The translations under genes and the position numbers were made by a program. From Liolophura sinensis (Eukaryota > Mollusca > Polyplacophora > Chitonida > Chitonidae), in the NCBI RefSeq assembly GCF_032854445.1, contig NC_088301.1, positions 3,350,001 to 3,414,000 on the forward strand: a DNA stretch of 64,000 bases. Direction: 5' to 3'. This document shows, one piece after another, positions 11,801 to 21,600 of the stretch. Position 1 is the first letter of the stretch; every line of letters begins with the position of its first letter. A model generated the notes under the pieces. The model ran no database searches, was not told where the DNA came from, and was given only the letters and a program-made list of their open reading frames with translations.

Positions 11801-12454
11801 AGGAATAGAATAACGAGTTTGATTCCTATATTTGCATACTTGTTTTAGTGCTTAACAAAGTGAGGCAACGGATGGTGTGGGCGGGGGATGGGCCATAATA
11901 ATTAGAATCACACAAGAATTTTTTTCATATTTCTTCATATATTACCAAGCTATAAGTAAATAAGTTCATTTCTCAATCTGTCACTGTGAGGAGGTTGCCA
12001 ATCCACCTGAGCAGCAGAGGGACAATTTTCCATCCTGTTACAAGGGGTCCTTTTTATTATTACAGGTTTGATGACCGGGTCACATTACCAGCACAAGGGT
12101 AGCGGTGGCAACCATTTGTGTCTTCCTCTAAATCCTCAGTGGAACAAGACTTTTGGCGGACACCAATCTAAAGTTTACCTGTATGGATCTGAGTTTGAGC
12201 TTTACGACAGCAATCCCGTCTTCCACCAGAGTAACTCGGGTGGCGCTTTCTTCCACAACAGGGACATCCAGGGTGCTGTGTGTTACACACCCGGCAGACC
12301 GAGTCACGTGATGATCCCAGCCCGCCTGGAGTGTCCAATCGGATGGACCGTGGCCGCACATCATACTTTCCGGAAGTCTGAGTACGTGTGTGTGGATCGG
12401 GATCCAGATACTCACCCCGGCACCGCTAAAAACGTCAACGGCAATCTGCTGTAA
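5810..12454 (+). CDS. Short-chain collagen C4-like secreted protein, probably decayed copy
   Basis: Four exons (5810-5863, 8785-8971, 11079-11144, 12066-12454) join with matching phases (0, 1, 1) to give 231 codons. Order: signal peptide (1-18), an amphipathic probably coiled-coil stretch (24-43), a polar linker, then the conserved C-terminal domain beginning AGAVYTRSGRTEC. In lophotrochozoans this domain is usually annotated 'short-chain collagen C4-like', after sponge spongin collagens; these are secreted proteins thought to form extracellular multimers. There is no Gly-X-Y region here. Signs of decay: Ser where the family usually has Trp in 'YTRWGR', a shortened stretch after 'CPIGWTV', and an early TAA at 12452 although a cysteine-rich family-like tail continues in another frame. 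The family assignment is from memory of its motifs. Confidence 0.75.
6024..6069 (+). CDS. Possible alternative exon of the C4-like gene
   Basis: A 46-bp segment between 'gtttgtcag' and '|gtaagg' would encode ISATTDHGHPSHGEK. It starts in phase 0 and ends in phase 1, the same as exon 8785-8971, so either could join exon 1 to exon 3, but the two could not be used together in frame. Without the splice the frame runs on to a stop at 6216-6218. The block is also found in copy A at 1811. Evidence is splice-site and phase logic only. Confidence 0.35.
6217..6768 (+). repeat. 23-bp minisatellite, intron of C4-like gene
   Basis: About 23 degenerate copies of 'tttatggaatagagggaagct' with variants such as 'tgtggcatagagggaaggt'. 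Non-coding; short ORFs on the opposite strand are by-products. Confidence 0.9.
7009..7234 (-). mobile_element. Degenerate family-1 SINE, minus orientation
   Basis: The order of landmarks matches other family-1 copies read on the minus strand: 'tttacgtcatactcaagaa' (tail end), 'ccgggcatagcc', 'gaccatccgcaagtt', then 'ggatcattgcgccgccctgg' and 'accttggtcac' (tRNA-like head). Heavily diverged, so old. Confidence 0.6.
7266..8350 (+). repeat. 54-bp minisatellite with 108-bp dimer order
   Basis: 'gatacgtgtat' recurs at 54-bp spacing (7778, 7832, 7886). Units alternate between an 'attctgtgacattatagac' type and a 'cagcaacactgcagac' type, giving a 108-bp higher-order unit. Because 54 is a multiple of 3, several short frames stay open on both strands; these are not genes. 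About 20 units. Confidence 0.9.
8490..8720 (+). repeat. 35-bp repeat 'ctgttcatactgtactag'
   Basis: About six imperfect units ('cgctgttcatactgtactagatg...aaattg'). The same repeat occurs at 2419-2520 and 4555-4780, each time upstream of a 'tcaatttgtttgata' segment, so this intron shares ancestry with the duplicated flanking blocks. Confidence 0.8.
8785..8971 (+). CDS. C4-like gene exon 2: amphipathic helix and linker
   Basis: Preceded by 'caatttgtttgatag' and followed by G|gtgagt. Phase 0 to phase 1. Encodes GQFFIMEFNLEKILNILTEK and continues with IAAMIAEGVKL, hydrophobic residues at 3-4 spacing suggesting a coiled coil, then a Gly/Ser/Arg-rich linker. C4-like proteins commonly have a helical segment between signal peptide and C-terminal domain. 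Support is phase, splice sites and position, not similarity. Confidence 0.55.
8962..9985 (+). repeat. 63-bp minisatellite carrying repeated donor-like sites
   Basis: About 16 units of 'gtgagtctgtctgtaatac...acctgaacacaaaactgtctggcctg'; TGAG cores lie at 9398, 9461 and 9524, exactly 63 bp apart. The array begins at the exon 2 donor itself (8971|gtgagtccg), so each unit repeats the donor context with varying quality. Since 63 is a multiple of 3, ORFs of 100-115 codons appear on both strands; they are not genes. Confidence 0.9.
9986..11078 (+). other. Rest of the intron before exon 3
   Basis: AT-rich, no gene recognised. A short segment at about 10246-10290 ('gaaatttagtagcttg', 'ctctgttggggg') resembles 30009-30072 and marks a dispersed repeat. 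An A/T-only low-complexity stretch lies near 10870-10910. Confidence 0.5.
11079..11144 (+). CDS. C4-like gene exon 3
   Basis: Lies between 'gtttgtttttag' and G|gtacgt. Phase 1 in, phase 1 out; with the preceding G it reads AGAVYTRSGRTECRNYSTTL then YQ. It corresponds to the opening of the conserved C4-like domain, where a Trp is usual at the Ser of 'TRSGR' and a Pro at the Arg after Cys. One N-glycosylation sequon (N-Y-S). Confidence 0.75.
11440..11485 (+). repeat. TG / TGG / poly-G low-complexity tract
   Basis: Runs of gtgtgt, then (ggt)n, then a 12-G run. Confidence 0.9.
12066..12454 (+). CDS. C4-like gene exon 4: main C-terminal domain
   Basis: After 'attattacag' the exon reads GLMTGSHYQHKGSGGNHLCL, then a 'VYLYGSEFE' motif, 'AVCYTPGRPSHVMIPARLEC', 'SEYVCVDRDPDTHPGTAKNV' and 'NGNLL', then TAA. 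The spacing of 'GG.HLCLP', 'YGSE', 'VMIPAR' and 'YVCVDRDP' is the C4-like signature, including cysteines expected to form disulphides. Compared with the usual family pattern, the segment between 'CPIGWTV' and 'SEYVC' is several residues short. Confidence 0.85.
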
Positions 12455-12525
12455 ATTGTAGAGGCTGTGTGTGTCCAAACTATGTTGACGGTTATGAAGT
12501 TACCTGTGTTGATTGCACAAAATAA
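12447..12525 (+). pseudogene. Out-of-frame C-terminal tail of the C4-like domain
   Basis: Two bases out of frame with exon 4, the DNA reads VNCRGCVCPNYVDGYEVTCV then DCTK and TAA at 12523-12525. A tail of form C-x-C-P-x-Y-V-x-G-x-E-x-T-C-x-x-C ends intact family members, so a small indel just before 12452 probably removed it from the reading frame. A sequencing error or a spliced-out segment would be the alternatives. Confidence 0.75.
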
Positions 12526-12590
12526 GTAGAATTTTACGAACAATAAGTATTATACATTTTTTCACGTTGGTCAGTACGGATTTTATTATT

Positions 12591-12592
<2 letters not shown>

Positions 12593-12639
<47 letters not shown>
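12593..12639 (+). repeat. (TG)n microsatellite
   Basis: About 23 uninterrupted TG units just past the end of the C4-like gene. Confidence 0.97.
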
Positions 12640-12642
<3 letters not shown>

Positions 12643-12989
12643 AGGGGTTTTAGGCCATACAGAAAAATGTTTCACTACAACTCCGCTAAGGATGTCCTAA
12701 TTATAAAATAGAAACAAACTTATTTATTTTGTTCTTGTGTCTTGCACATTAACGTTTATGTATTAGTATGATATCGCGGTTAAACTAGAGTTGTGGCCGA
12801 TGTCCCGATATTTCTGTCGAGTTGTTACTTGTCATGTGTTTATGGGGAAGAAATTACTGCTGCCTATGTCACTTACACATATGCCACCTTGAATGTGTGG
12901 AGATTGCGACTTCAGTGTTGCTGTTGTCTGTGAGGTCGATATTCCACTGCATGGTGGCCATTTAGGGGAAAAGTGAGTCATTTGTTACC

Positions 12990-13465
12990 GAGTTTAATGT
13001 GAAATGGATTTTTCCAGCCGTTCTACTGAAAAAAATTCTTTAAAGAAATATTAATTATCGGGAAAAACGTGTACCTAATATATGCTGGCATCCACGTTGT
13101 GTTCTTATGTTCAAGATTTGAGAGTTTGTGATCAATGTAAAAGAAAAATTTGGTATGATATATATTTTAGATTTATTTTAGAAAAGCAGTTCAGCAGAGA
13201 AATACAACAACTGTCCAATACTCGCTCCCAAACAGTATAGCAAGATAGCGTCTAAGCCACATGGAAAATCATGTCCCCAGTATTCCAGAGCAGTGTTTAT
13301 TTTCTTACGGATGCACATATAATATGTAATTTTGAAAAAATTGTTTTAAGGATGATTATTTTTATGACTTAAAATCAGAGCAGAACTTACAAGATAAATA
13401 TTCCAATCGGTGACTTTATTAGTCGGGGGACGGTCACCGTGGCGAAAACAACAACTTAGTGGAAT
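12990..13465 (+). repeat. 3'-flank duplicated block, copy 1
   Basis: Matches 14690-15066 in order: 'aaaatggatttttc', 'gagtttgtgat', 'agcagagaaatacaac', 'atattccagagcagtg' (13290s) and 'aaaatcagagcagaac' (13375). It is probably the 3' flank of a former neighbouring gene copy. Confidence 0.75.
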
Positions 13466-13925
13466 GATAAATAATACTATAAAGAACAAGAAACCTCTTC
13501 TCGTTATTCAGAAATTAATGGAAGTGAAGGAATCTCCAAATGGAAAATGTCCTGGAATAATTTATTAATATTAGCTAACATTTAATAGTTTATACGAGGA
13601 AAAATTATTTAAAACAATGTAAATTTATATTTCAAGTGTACAATGAAAGTTATAATAAGGTAAATGTAACATGTTATACAAAAAATTAATGTTTTTTGAT
13701 GAATTATATAAGATAAATAAAATGTAGAAAGGGGCTAAAAATAAATATGGTATGTTACTTCACCTCTTTTATTCAATTATCCATGTCAATCTAGACCTCT
13801 ATTTATTTCCACCCTTATCTTGTTGTAGAGGGTCTTCTGGCGTATTAAGAAGATTCAGGGGGCAATGAATTGTCATGTATATGTAGAGAACTTACTGCGT
13901 AGAGATCGGATTACGTAGAATAACT
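13466..13925. other. AT-rich stretch, nothing recognised
   Basis: No repeat or gene recognised; several AATAAA-like sites (for example near 13715) could serve as polyadenylation signals but cannot be assigned. Confidence 0.4.
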
Positions 13926-14650
13926 ATCAGTCTGGTCCACTAGAAACGTTTAATTGTCGAACTGAAGTTGTGACTTTTTCACCAAAATCCTCTATCTAGT
14001 TAAAGAATTGCAGTTCCATATGCCATATATTCTATAATGGCTTGTTTGAGGGGTAAAATTGATAGAGCACTAGACAGGTATTCACAAATCCATGTCTACG
14101 ATGAAAAAAAAAGAGTTTGGTATAACGCACTAAATACAATCTGCATGCGTTTACTGGAAACTAGGTCAAGAAGTACAATTGAGAAAGAAAAAAGAGGAAC
14201 AGTCGTTTAAGGCCTGTTGTCTTCCATCATTATAGAGTGGATCTCTTTAGTTCACGTGTGGGGAATTTTGTCAGTAATTTGCCAAAAGTTGGATGCTCAC
14301 AATTGGCACTTTTCCCCTCAACCCATTAAAGTGACCGTCATCGTGCATATGAACACTTTCTGAGTGTTGCCTTACACAGCCATTTAACAAATTATTCTAT
14401 ATAAGTGGATACCAACATATTACTTATATATACTATATTGGCATAACAAATACTGACTGTATGTAATTCAGGTTTTCGCCAAAATAATAAAGCTTCCTTC
14501 ACTTGTAATATGCCAGTCGCAATAATGTATCACCTTACTTGATGAGTATTTGGCTGATGTCTAATATATTGTCTAATATCGTGTTTCAGATTTTTTTCAG
14601 ACGTCTCTCAAATCTGCGATGCTAGACTCTTGCATGCTAAAACGTCTATT
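13926..14650 (+). repeat. Upstream block of the C4-like gene, copy C
   Basis: Resembles 135-850 and 4900-5150: 'taattgtcgaactgaagttg', 'caagaagtacaattgagaaag', 'tatagagtggatctctt', 'caggttttcgcc' and 'acgtctattaaacagca'. No signal-peptide exon follows inside this copy. Confidence 0.8.
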
Positions 14651-14689
14651 AAACAGCATGTTGTACAATTAAGTGCAAAAATGGATTTT

Positions 14690-15066
14690 TCTGTTGGCTC
14701 TCCTGAAAACAAATTTTAAATATCGGAAACAAAAACGTACCATATAAATACACGTACGTTGACGTTTACGCTCTGTTTTTAAGTTCCAAATTGTAGAGTT
14801 TGTGATAAATATTGCTCTTTGTGTGGTATACACTGTCGGCCTGTTTTATAAAATCAGCCTAGCAGATAAATACAACCATTGTCAAAATATTCGAGCACCT
14901 AATTGTACAACAAGATAGATTTTCAAGCTCATATACCTAATATTCCAAAGCAGTGATAACTTTTTTTCACGTGAGTATATATTGTGTCTTTCTGAAACTT
15001 TATGCTATGATAATCAGAATAATAACGTAAAACCAGAGCAGAACAGGCGAGATAAACATTTCTGAG
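14690..15066 (+). repeat. 3'-flank duplicated block, copy 2
   Basis: Second copy of 12990-13465; ends in 'accagagcagaacaggcga' next to a SINE. Confidence 0.75.
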
Positions 15067-15071
15067 TCTGT

Positions 15072-15397
15072 CTGAGTGAGTGAGTGCTTGGGGTTTAACG
15101 TCGAAGGAATCCTTAGGGTGCATGTACGTGTAATGTGCCTCCTTGTTGCCGGATTTCCACTCTTTTATTTAGTGCTGCTTCACTGAGACGACTTACCGAA
15201 GGCAAGTAAGCCGCCCCGCCCGATCTATTATACTGATACGGGTCAACCAGTCGTTGCACTATCCTCTTCATGCTGAACACCAAGAGAGGAAGTTACAACT
15301 ACCTCTTTTAAAGTCTTAGGTGTGACTCAATCAAGGATTGATCCTGGATCTACCGGTCCCGAAGCGGACGCTCTACCAACTGTACTATCCGGGCCGG
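15072..15397 (-). mobile_element. Family-2 SINE, minus orientation, internally deleted
   Basis: Read on the minus strand it starts with a tRNA-like head (A-box 'tagtacagttggtagagc', B-box-like region after 'ggatcaatcctt') and ends in (actc)n with 'ccaagcactcactcac'. It lacks about 30 bp present in the copies at 16495 and 21239. Confidence 0.9.
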
Positions 15398-16113
15398 TCA
15401 TTTGAGTCTGAGGTTGGTGAACATAGCATTCCAACACAAAATTAAACACAATACTCGCTAGAATGCAGCTCGTGCAACTGCGAATATAGAGTTGAATGGT
15501 GTGTTGAAATCTTGTGTATTTGAAATCAACTGTACTTTTTACTTGGCATGGTAAAGTCAGCACAATATTCAAACACAACATTCCACTGGGCAACAAATAA
15601 ATGCGGTGTCAAACTTGTATTCAGAAAAAAATGGACATCATTAGGATAGCCGCTTATTTGGGTGCCCCGGAGTCGGAAAACATATACTGGAAGTAGCAGC
15701 TGTTCTGGAATGATAAGTAATTGACAGTACCGTGCCTCATCTTTACATTTATTGACATTCTAGACCGTCAGTTGCTGGTGTCCAACTTGCCCTCTGAACA
15801 TTGGGTATAATTAAAAACGATGACGGCTTATATAGGTACATTCCAGGCATCGGAAAACAGCAGTCTACTTGTCGTGTTGTCAGAAATGCATTCTAAAAAG
15901 GTGGTTTTATAAGAGGTCCAACGCTATGATTTTGTCGTCCCCAAGACACGAAGCCTTACACGACTTACTTAGCTGAGGTGATCATAGAAGTTTGTTGAAA
16001 ATCGCGGTAGTAAATATCGGTAAGGCAGAAATTAGCGTAGCAACTAGAGCAAAGTGGCAGTCTTCACAGTGCATGTGTGATTGTGTATTTTTGACATGAG
16101 GTCTTCTTGGACC
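15398..16113. other. Intergenic, nothing recognised
   Basis: No coding exon or repeat identified by eye. Confidence 0.4.
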
Positions 16114-16360
16114 TCTAGCGCGCTAGAGCAGCGTAATGGCCCAGGAGCCTCTCACCAATGCGGTCGCTGTGAGTTCAAGTCCAGCTCATGCTGACTTCCT
16201 GTTCGGCCGTAAGTGGGAAGGTCTACCAGCAACCTGCAGATGGTCGTGGGTTTCCCCCGGGCTGTGCCCGGTTTCCACCCACCATAATGTTGGCCGCCGT
16301 CGTATAAGTGAAATATTCTTGAGTACGGCGTAAAACACCAATCAAAAAAATAAATAAAAT
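16114..16360 (+). mobile_element. Family-1 SINE, nearly full length
   Basis: Head 'gcgtaatggcccaggagcct', body 'agttcaagtccagctcatgc', 'tgggaaggtctaccagcaac', tail 'ataagtgaaatattcttgag' and 'acggcgtaaaacacc', then an A-rich AAATAAAT end. The 5' end is truncated relative to the copy at 52225. Confidence 0.9.
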
Positions 16361-16494
16361 AGTACTCCGAGTTACTCTTAGAACTCCGTGTTTCTCAGCA
16401 CTCTGGGTTACCCTTAGCACTCCGGGTTACTCTTAGCACTCCCGTCCCGTTACCATGTCACTTTTCTGAGCTCTGTGGCCATGTTCACCTTAAG

Positions 16495-16862
16495 AGTGAG
16501 TGAGTGAGTGAGTGCTTGGGGTTTAACGTCGTACTCAACAATTTTTCAGTCATATGACGACGAAGGAATCCTTAGGGTGCATGCACGTGTAATGTGCCTC
16601 CTTGTTGCAGGACGGATTTCCACCGCTCTTTTATTTAGTGCTGCATCACTGAGACGACTTACCGAAGGCAAGTAAGCCGCCCCGCCCGAGCCATTATACT
16701 GATATGGGTCAACCAGTCGTTGCATTATCCCCTTCATGCTGAACGCCAAGCGAGGAAGTTACAACTTCCTCTTTTAAAGTCTTAGGTGTGACTCGACCAA
16801 GGATTGATCCTGGATCTACCGGTCCCGAAGCGGACGCTCTACCAACTGTGCTATACGGACCA
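16495..16862 (-). mobile_element. Family-2 SINE, full length, minus orientation
   Basis: Complete from the (actc)n end (16495) to the tRNA-like head (16862). The 67-codon ORF on its minus strand is the same spurious peptide as in the copy at 21239. Confidence 0.93.
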
Positions 16863-16984
16863 ATTTCACCTTAAGAGAATAGTCGTGTAAAACCTACAGG
16901 GCTGGTGACAATGGTGAACACGTTCACGTAACTCCACGAGTGTTTCATGAATATTACCCCCTGTGCCAAAAATGTTCCCTGTTT

Positions 16985-17255
16985 TGGATCACATTAAATA
17001 TGAGCGTCTCCAAAAACTTCTGAAAAAGTTAATTAGCTTAGACGAACGATGGAGAAAATTTAAAGGCTGTACGCTCGTGAACATAAAAATTTCCATATGA
17101 AAAGAAATGTCATTGTACCTCCGGAAAATAGTGAGACAGGTAATCAGTCGGTCCTTTGCTGTCAGTGAAGGTGGAAGTGAAGTCACAAGATACACTAGCA
17201 CTATTTTCACTTTCAGCGACAATAGAGTCCGAACTCGATACTTCCCCTGTTTCTT
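16985..17255 (-). repeat. Dispersed repeat shared with the MATE 3' flank
   Basis: On the minus strand this reads 'ttcggactctattgtcgctg', continues through 'tcactgacagcaaaggacc' and ends with 'tctccatcgttcgtctaag'. The region 63740-63975 on the + strand has the same order of landmarks. An unnamed transposable-element family is the likely source. Confidence 0.65.
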
Positions 17256-19000
17256 TGCAGAAATCAAGTTATTTTGCATATGTTGCACGTGTATCATCAT
17301 GTACACTTAGTGTACGCAGAGGACGGGGGACTTGCGGACAGAGGAAGGGACTTCCCCAAACCCCTACATACTTCCTGTTAATGACAGTCAATTGAATTAT
17401 GCTAATTTCTACAAAACTATGAACAGTGTCTATATGAAGAGTATACAAGGGTAATCTTCTGCTGTGGTAAGAATATAAAGGAAGTACTTGTTCAGCGTAT
17501 CAGCGTGATGTCCTTAAGGGACCATATGTTTGACCTCAGTAGCCCCGGGGTAGCTAATTATCACGAAGATCCAGGAAACGGTGGGGCGGGAGAACGTAGA
17601 AAATTCTCTTTTGCGGCTGGATTGTCCATGATCCGATGATGTCACATCAGAGAACAGGAGAATCGCAGATATCGCTACATTTCATGTAGCCTGACAAGAA
17701 GGCCAAATGTTAATAATGTGTAATAAAATCCAGGATTTACAAGGTGAACTGGCAACAACCGTACATGTCGATAACTGCCAGGTCTTGAAGTCATGCTGTA
17801 CTGTATGTGGTTGTAGGCAGCCTGGCCGTTAACTCCCGAAAATAAGGTAACGTTTGCCGTGGGTAGTAACGTTTGTTATTTGTACTCACTGACCTGACGG
17901 TTATATTCTTATATTTTGTTTATGTGGGGTGGACGGAAGTTTCAGCGTACAGTCTTATAAATCATCTCTAGCCCAATGTAATAACTGCAGAGGCTTCGTC
18001 GATAGCTGAAAAATGCTATAATAATATAGACAGGGGGGATAACTTCCCAAATAAGCATACCACAATCCGCTTACACACATACTTGGTGTATATACTTCCA
18101 GAAAAACATATCAATAATTTGGTGCAGAATTTCAGATCTTTTGCACGACCAGCTGTTTTCTAGACATACTGAACACGCTTGTTTTCTTTCTTTTTCTTTT
18201 TTTTTCCTTTTTTTTCAAATATTGAGCACATATACTGATAGCCTTGTGCTGTAGCATAATATTATGGTGCTATGCGTCAGTAAAAGCTGACCAGTTAAAG
18301 CGTCTTACTGATTATCCTACACCTATTGAACTTTAATGTCTCCGGCCGCCAGAAGGAAATATGTTTACTCAGTGATGAATTTTTTTTGAAAAAAGAACTG
18401 AAAAAAAATTCAAAATGCACTATGAATGGAAAGAATTATGAACACATGGCTTTTTCGTGTCAGCAATGTCAGAATAGAAGACACTCTCTGATGCATCAGT
18501 CTAGTATAATTAGAAAACATTAACAATAAATGTGAGCATCATAACAAATGCCACAGCCACATATGACCAGGTTTCAGTTTCCTAATGTGGCCAATAGAAT
18601 AAACATACGCAACACCTATTTAAAAATCAGTATTTATCACACTGTGATCTAAGAACATTCACGAAAATGGATTTGTTTTAAAATTAAATTACCCCTGCTG
18701 CGGATTTTGCAAATAGCGAGTATACAGAGGGAACACCAGTCCTTGAGAATTCCACAAAGACAGGACAGTAGTGTTGACAGTACTGTATAGTGTATACCCC
18801 TACAACCAAAAGTCTTGTAACCTACACGTAAGTGCCATACACTAAGACCTAATGTAGACTTACAGAGAAAAAGCGTTCTCATCAAAAGCTAGCAATGGTC
18901 TTCAGTCGAAGGTAGCGTAGACGAAAGGTAAAGTCCCACGCATAGGAATGGACAGGTGTTACCGAAAAAGATTGATCCTGTAACTCACATTTTAAGACCA
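17256..19000. other. Intergenic, nothing recognised
   Basis: AT-rich with a pyrimidine tract near 18180-18215. No supported exon, RNA gene or repeat. Confidence 0.4.
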
Positions 19001-19002
19001 TC

Positions 19003-19115
19003 TAGGGTAGACTCAGACTTGGCGCTGTACAAATATACAAGTAAATGTTTCATCTGAGGTAGTCTCAGACTTGACACTGTACAAATATAGAAGTAAATGT
19101 TTCATCTGGGGTAGT
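19003..19115 (+). repeat. About 58-bp repeat, two copies
   Basis: 'ctcagacttggcgctgtac' and 'ctcagacttgacactgtac' are each followed by 'aagtaaatgtttcatctg'. Confidence 0.85.
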
Positions 19116-19334
19116 TCACGCTCATTTGCATGCCCTAGTAGTCACATATAATGCATTCAGTGATGTAAATGTCAAGTTTGTTTGACAATCAAAATGTACG
19201 GTCACGTATCAGAGGACTGTCAACAATATTACATTTTAGTGTAGGCAGATGCTTCCCCCGCTTATCTTTATTGCCACCTACATTACATTTTAGCATAAGC
19301 CTTACACTACATTTCAGTGTAGGCATCTGCCAAC

Positions 19335-19505
19335 ACCACTTCTCTTTATTGTCGTCTAGACCACTTCCTTTTATTGTCGCCTACACCACTTCTCTGTTTT
19401 GCAGCCAATACCATTTCTCTGTATTGCCACCGACACCACTTCTCTGTTTTGCAGCCGACACCACTCCTCTTTATTCCCTACACTACATTTTAGTGTAAGC
19501 CTTAC
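19335..19505 (+). repeat. 25-bp minisatellite, pyrimidine-rich
   Basis: About six units of 'cacttctctttattgtcgcc' plus 'tacac', with 'gttttgcagcc' variants. Looser related sequence extends left to about 19230. Confidence 0.85.
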
Positions 19506-19714
19506 ACTGCATTTTTGTCACTTTCATTTCAATTCCGTTATTGTGATATTCTGCTCGTTTTCTTTAATTTGGAATTCTGAGAATTGCAAAAAATACTGCT
19601 TTATAGTTTAAAGCTTTATTATATTTTTCTGTCTGCCGACTGCTCTCAGGTAACAAACTGATCTGCTGGATTGTTCACAATGCTATACATATTTAAACCA
19701 TGTACTAAGTACAC

Positions 19715-19905
19715 ACATTGTTATACTGGTGAACGACTCGAACTGTGGCCTGAATACCTCGCTACAGACATTGTTATACTGGTTAACGACTCGAACTGTG
19801 GCCTGAATACCTCGCTACAGACATTGTTATACTGGTTAACGACTCGAACTGTGGTCTGGTTACCTCGCTACAGAGTCTGTTATACTGGTTAACGACTCGC
19901 TAACT
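19715..19905 (+). repeat. 53-bp tandem repeat, about 3.5 copies
   Basis: 'attgttatactggttaacga' is followed by 'ctcgaactgtggcctgaata' and 'cctcgctacag'; copies are nearly identical, so the array is young. Confidence 0.92.
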
Positions 19906-20574
19906 ATCTGCATTTTTAAAGTGGTCAGTCGCTGGGTGCAAGTCTTGAGTCAGTGAAATTAAATCTGATATTATGGTCGTCTTGGACATCCGAACATAAC
20001 AATACCTGATGACCTTCATGTGTGACTGAATCACCAGTTTAATGCCAGTATTTCAGCTTGTTTTCATACTTGTTGACGGTGTTCGTGGGGACCCTGGGCT
20101 TTGGATAGTCACTCTTTGAAACGAAGCTGTAAGCAAATTGTTTATCGAAGTGTGTAAGTTGTTTAAAGAGCAGTTTATACGTGCCACAACTATGTCCGTT
20201 GAATGAAAGAATTAATTAGTTCATTAAATTTTTTATAGAAATCATCATTGCCATTATTATTTGTCCAGCAACTTTTGTCAGTTCTTCCAGATTACAGTGT
20301 AACACTGCCTGCGAGCAATAAGTTTTGGGTGACTTGGGTGGTATGATCATACGAGCAATCTGAGCAAATCGTGATCAGTTTCCAGATAAAACCGACGATT
20401 GCAAGGCGGTCGGAATGGTCGCCAATAGATTTTGTAGAAGCACGAAAAGTAATTGCAATAAGCTGCGATCTACATAACTCTGAGTGCTCTTAATCTGTCG
20501 GGTTTTGTCGTAAGAGCCACTTCTGCGTATCACAAATGGTTACGTTAATACTGTGTACATTTTGCCACTTGGTT
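19906..20574. other. Intergenic, nothing recognised
   Basis: No supported feature. Confidence 0.4.
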
Positions 20575-20672
20575 TCATATCTCTGATTTCATGTCTTTGA
20601 CTCCATGTCTTTAACTTCATGTCTTTGATTTCATGTCTTTGATTTTATGTCTTTGATTTGATTTCTTATCTT
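20575..20672 (+). repeat. 14-bp satellite, left outpost
   Basis: About six units of 'catgtctttgattc' just left of the first conserved spacer. Confidence 0.9.
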
Positions 20673-20790
20673 CACGTTACCACCGAGACTAAAAAGGAGT
20701 TGATCGTCAGTCTTGATATGACTCAAAAAAAAAAAACCTAGAGTTTCCCTCTGGGCATTTACAAGTGCGGATGATGGTCCTGCTGACAGG
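20673..20790 (+). repeat. Composite-satellite spacer, copy 1
   Basis: Runs from 'cttcacgttaccaccgagac' through a poly-A tract and 'tttccctctgggcattta' to 'gctgacaggggtgtgtgg'. The near-identical copy is 22484-22597. Both copies join a 14-bp array to a 25-bp array. Confidence 0.9.
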
Positions 20791-21075
20791 GGTGTGTGGT
20801 GGACGTGCACAAAGGGTGTGTGGTGGGTGTGTGGTGGTATGCACACAGGGGTGTTAGATGATCGTGGACATAGGGGTCTGTGGTGATCGTGCACACAGGG
20901 GTGTATGGTAGTGGGGCACACCGGGGTGTGTGCTAGTCGTGCTCAGAGGGGCGAGGGGTAGTCGGGCACACAGGGGTATGTGGTCAGCGGGAACACAGAG
21001 GTGTGTGCTAGTCGTGCTCAGAGGGGTGTGTGGTAGACAGGCACACAGGGACGTGCAACAAAGGGTGTGTGGTGG
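20791..21075 (+). repeat. 25-bp satellite, first block
   Basis: About 11 units of 'gtgtgtggtggtcgtgcaca' plus 'caggg'-type ends. Confidence 0.9.
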
Positions 21076-21077
21076 TC

Positions 21078-21238
21078 TTTAACTCCATGTTTTTGATTCC
21101 ATGTCTTTGATCCCATATCTTTGACTCCATGTCTTTAACTCCATGTCTTTGATTCCATGTATTAGATTCCATGTCTTTGACCCCATATCTTTCATTCCAT
21201 GTCTTTGATTCCATGTCTTTATCTCCATATCTTTGACT
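21078..21238 (+). repeat. 14-bp satellite, before the SINE
   Basis: About 11 units of 'catgtctttgattc' with single-base variants; interrupted at 21239 by a family-2 SINE. Confidence 0.95.
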
Positions 21239-21600
21239 GGCCCGGATAGCACAGTTGGTAGAGCGTCCGCTTCGGGGCCGGTAGATCCAGGATCAATCCT
21301 TGATCGAGTCACACCTAAGACTTTAAAAGAGGAAGTTGTAACTTCCTCGCTTGGCGTTCAGCATGAAGGGGATAGTGCAACGACTGGTTGACCCGTATCA
21401 GTATAAAACCTCGGGCGGGGCGGCTTACTTGCCTTCGGTAAGTCGTCTCAGTGAAGCAGCACTAAAAAAAAGAGCGGTGGAAATCCGTCCTGCAACAAGG
21501 AGGCACGTTACACGTACATGCACCCTAATGATTCCTTCGTCGTCATATGACTGAAAAATTGTTGAGTACGACGTTAAACCCCAAGCACTCACTCACTCAC
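21239..21600 (+). mobile_element. Family-2 SINE inside the 14-bp satellite
   Basis: Starts 'ggcccggatagcacagttgg' with a tRNA-like A-box, then 'gatccaggatcaatccttga', and ends 'ccccaagcactcactcactc'. Satellite units abut both ends, so the SINE inserted into an existing array. It contains a spurious 67-codon ORF. Confidence 0.93.

Noticed and set aside
16546-16749. 67-codon ORF (MAFSMKGIMQRLVDPYQYNG) as a gene
   Set aside because: The same peptide appears in the SINE at 21351-21554; it is a by-product of the family-2 SINE body.
21239-21320. tRNA gene at the SINE head (A-box and B-box-like motifs)
   Set aside because: The sequence does not form a full tRNA cloverleaf by eye and continues into a SINE body; other copies occur at 15397 and 16862.
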